Source of the DNA: Paragonimus skrjabini miyazakii
Taxonomy: Eukaryota; Platyhelminthes; Trematoda; Plagiorchiida; Troglotrematidae
Direction: 5' to 3'
DNA length: 64,000 nt
Assembly (NCBI GenBank): GCA_014338405.1
Contig: JTDE01001585.1
Span: 69,338-133,337, forward strand
Shown: positions 61,808 through 64,000 of the stretch, piece by piece
Layout: every line of letters starts with the position of its first letter
Position numbering within the stretch: the first letter of the stretch is position 1
Translations under genes and position numbers: made by a program
The notes under the pieces: model-generated
The model's database searches: none
The model's input: only the letters and a program-made list of their open reading frames with translations
What the model was told of the DNA's origin: nothing

Positions 61808-63957
61808 TTATGCGTCTCTGTTTCTCAGACAGTATGGATGGACACGCTGTTGTTCTTTGATTAACGTTTCAAGATTACGTGATTTTTCCTTATTGGGGGA
61901 ATCATATGCTTCAGTGTTTTGTATGTCAACTGAGGGAATAATGTTACGCCACTCTGTGATAGGGACGCGATCAGAGGGTACAGATGCAGTCTCTTCGATT
62001 GAAGGTGTTGATAGTTTTTGCAAGGGCGTCTCAGGTGTGGCTTCCCCTTTGGGGGCCAGTTGTTGAACAGAAACGGTCTCCTCCCTGCTATTAGGAAAGC
62101 GGATGTACGCGTACTGTGTATTGCACTGAAGTAATTCAACTCTTTCGACGAGTGGATCATAATCAGACTGTATGGCGTTCTTCTTAAACAACACCGGTCC
62201 AGGTTTAGTGAGCCACATCGGGAAGGTTGTTTCGGAGGTCGACCTCCGGTTAGAGTAATCTTTCATGTGGTGTGACTTTAGTTGCGATGCACAGGGGTGA
62301 TCTGACGGAGTGCAAAGCATCAAGAAGAACAAGGTCCGATTGATTGATTGCTAACTTACGAGATTTCGGGGCGAGCAACACAGTCTTCCAAAGCGTTTCA
62401 TTCAAACGCTTTACTTGCCCGTTCCCTTGGGGGTTGTATGGTGTCGTTCTAATTGTCGCGACTCCCCTTTCGTAAGGAAACTGTTGAACATTAGGCGACA
62501 TGATTGACAATCCACGATCAGAATGAATGTACGCCAGAGTGCCAAACAACGAGAACAACTGACAAAAACACTTGATAACGGTCTCACTAGTCTGATCAGG
62601 ACATGCAAAAGCGAAGGGGAATCGAGAATCTTCATCAGCGATTGTTGATAAATGACGTTTGCGGGTTACTGATGGAAGGGGACCCTTAAACTCAATCGAC
62701 AGTCTTTCGAATGGCTGTGTGGCTCTTATGAGCTGGCCTCGAGTTTTGGAAGAAAACGAGGTTTGATTTCACAGCATACTGGACATTTGACAACAACGCT
62801 TCGAACTTCTTCCACAGAAAAGGGGAGGTCTCTGGTACAGACGAAGTGGAGCAACCGAAAGACGCCGGGATGGCAAAGCGATTCTTGTAGTCCCTTCAAG
62901 TCGGTATCTGTCATTAAAGTCCCGCAACAATTACGTGAGAGTGCATCTGCTGCTCGGTTATCTTCAGCAGGTCGATATACAACACCGAACTTGAATGGCG
63001 ACAGTTCCAGTATCCAACGTTCAATTTTATCATTCTTGACTTTCTCTCTGTGCTGATTGTCGTAGATGAAGGCGACGGAACGTTGGTCATTAACAAGCTT
63101 AAAATGGTTGCGAGGTAGAAAATGTTTCCATTTACGCATAGATTCCTTGATAGCATACACTTTCTTTTCTACGGCGGGATGGTGGCATTCACTGGACGAC
63201 AGACTATGCGAGAAGAAGGCTAACGGTCGACCATTTTGATTCAGAGTGGCTGCGATCGCCACGTCAGAGGCGTCTGTCTCGACAATTAAAGGAGTATCGT
63301 ACTGAATAGCAGAAATAGCGAGTTTGGACAACTCGTCTTTTAGAACCTCAAAGGCTTTTATGACTTCATTTGATCGGAGGAAGGTGTCATTATGCACAAG
63401 TTTGTGAATTTTATCGGAGAAGTGGGACATCTACCGTGAGTAGTAAGCGAATAATGCTACTATTCGTTGCTGGGACTTAAAGTTAAGGAGAGGGGCTAAT
63501 TCTCTCAGAGGTTTCAGGCGATCAGAATCCGGCTTGATATCGTTCTTGGATATCTCATAACCTAGAAGTTTGATTTGTTTGCCAGCGATGATGCTTCTTG
63601 ATTAATTGAGTCAATCCATATTTTCTGGTCACGTCTGGGAACTTCCGGAAATTGAAATCACGTTCAACGGAGTTGGTTCCACATACCGTAATACTGTCAT
63701 CGTAAACGTTCGCGTGCTGTTGTAATGTTACTGGTCCGTTGGAAGCAAGCGACGCCATTCGTCACGCCAAATGGAATCCGACGAGACTGATACAAACGTC
63801 CGCATGCTTCGTAAGTCGTAAAAGGCTTTTCTTCTGCCCGAATAGGGATCTGATGATAAGCACTCTTTAGATCCAGAGTGCTATAGGTGTCGTACGTGGC
63901 AGTGCGTTCGATCATCTCATCGTTTTTTTTTGGGTGGGAGAGGGGATAGGCATCCAA
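61808..63957 (-). pseudogene. Ty3/Gypsy pol remnant (RT, RNase H, integrase), frameshifted
   Basis: RT: LDLKSAYHQIPI near 63870 and FGVTN near 63765, a frame change, then VYDDSITVCG near 63695 (catalytic box), and in a third frame LLGYEIS near 63555. A stop at 63433-63431 replaces an expected Trp after AYYSR. RNase H (63430-62930): VETDASDVAIAATL, FFSHSLSSSE, VEKKVYAIKESM, FKLVNDQRSVAF and DNRAADALSR, with the catalytic aspartates visible. Integrase zinc domain: HPGVFRLLHF and CPVCCEIKP near 62770-62850. A frameshift at about 62750 leads to the catalytic core (ADEDSRFPFAF; YIHSDRGLS; NGQVKRLN), where the DD35E glutamate is replaced by lysine at 62411-62409. Another frameshift near 62260 precedes the GPY/F-like tail (62200-62040). 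At least four frame changes, one stop and the Glu-to-Lys change mean it is inactive. Confidence 0.9.
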
Positions 63958-64000
63958 GAGGGTGTATTTGTTGATTGTTTGGCTGTAGTCAACTACCGTT

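Larger units (their letters stand above)
61518..64000 (-). mobile_element. CsRn1-like Ty3/Gypsy LTR retrotransposon, 3' part, decayed
   Basis: Going down the minus strand from the window end: reverse transcriptase, RNase H, integrase zinc-binding and catalytic domains, GPY/F-like C-terminal domain, polypurine tract and a putative 3' LTR. The gene order RT-RNase H-integrase is that of Ty3/Gypsy elements. The integrase text (TTPYNPQGNGQ, LHSVRSPLC, TPHERLL) and tail (TKPGPVLFKK, YDPLVERVELL) resemble the CsRn1 clade first described in Clonorchis. Gag, protease and the 5' LTR lie beyond 64000. No envelope-like gene is seen. Confidence 0.88.

Overview
The window looks like a metazoan nuclear scaffold, most likely from a flatworm and probably a digenean trematode. 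It is AT-rich and gene-poor, has very long introns, and holds many decayed Penelope-like elements (PLEs) and a Ty3/Gypsy element of CsRn1 type. The taxon is inferred from this repeat set and was not tested. Three runs of exactly 100 N (7081-7180, 18690-18789, 38021-38120) are assembly gaps.

Only one host gene is firmly supported. It is a TRIM2/TRIM3-like protein on the minus strand: coiled coil, filamin-type Ig domain, NHL propeller. One exon (55726-54386) carries the coiled coil, the filamin domain and the first part of NHL repeat 1. The next recognised exon (4194-3646) carries the rest of repeat 1 and repeats 2-5. Both splice sites of the intron between them are phase 0 and canonical, and the protein reads straight through the middle of NHL repeat 1. 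That intron is about 50.2 kb and fills most of the window. The downstream donor at 3645 is a consensus GC donor. The exon for the sixth NHL repeat, and any RING or B-box exon, were not found and probably lie outside the window.

The intron (4195-54385) holds PLE fragments at about 6.8-7.2 kb (+), 11.3-12.3 kb (-), 21.2-22.9 kb (+), 34.7-35.2 kb (+) and 40.4-42.7 kb (mixed). Another lies downstream of the exons at about 1.2-2.1 kb (+). All are broken. Two patterns stand out. First, three of the tails (about 2.0, 7.05 and 35.17 kb) carry the same short motif just after the endonuclease end, and it folds as a minimal hammerhead ribozyme. Second, three PLE copies have inverted duplications at their ends: a 27-bp perfect hairpin, 58-bp diverged arms, and 592-bp nearly identical arms. 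The intron also holds an exon-like GC-rich island with good splice signals at 28518-28343 (-), which cannot be spliced in frame after the upstream TRIM exon and may be a nested gene or a relic.

Upstream of the TRIM coiled-coil exon (55.7-61.5 kb) is sequence with no recognised gene, apart from a CpG-rich hairpin and a small non-LTR reverse transcriptase fragment. From 61518 to the window end is the 3' part of a decayed CsRn1-like Ty3/Gypsy element on the minus strand: reverse transcriptase, RNase H, integrase, GPY/F-like tail, polypurine tract and a putative 171-bp 3' LTR.
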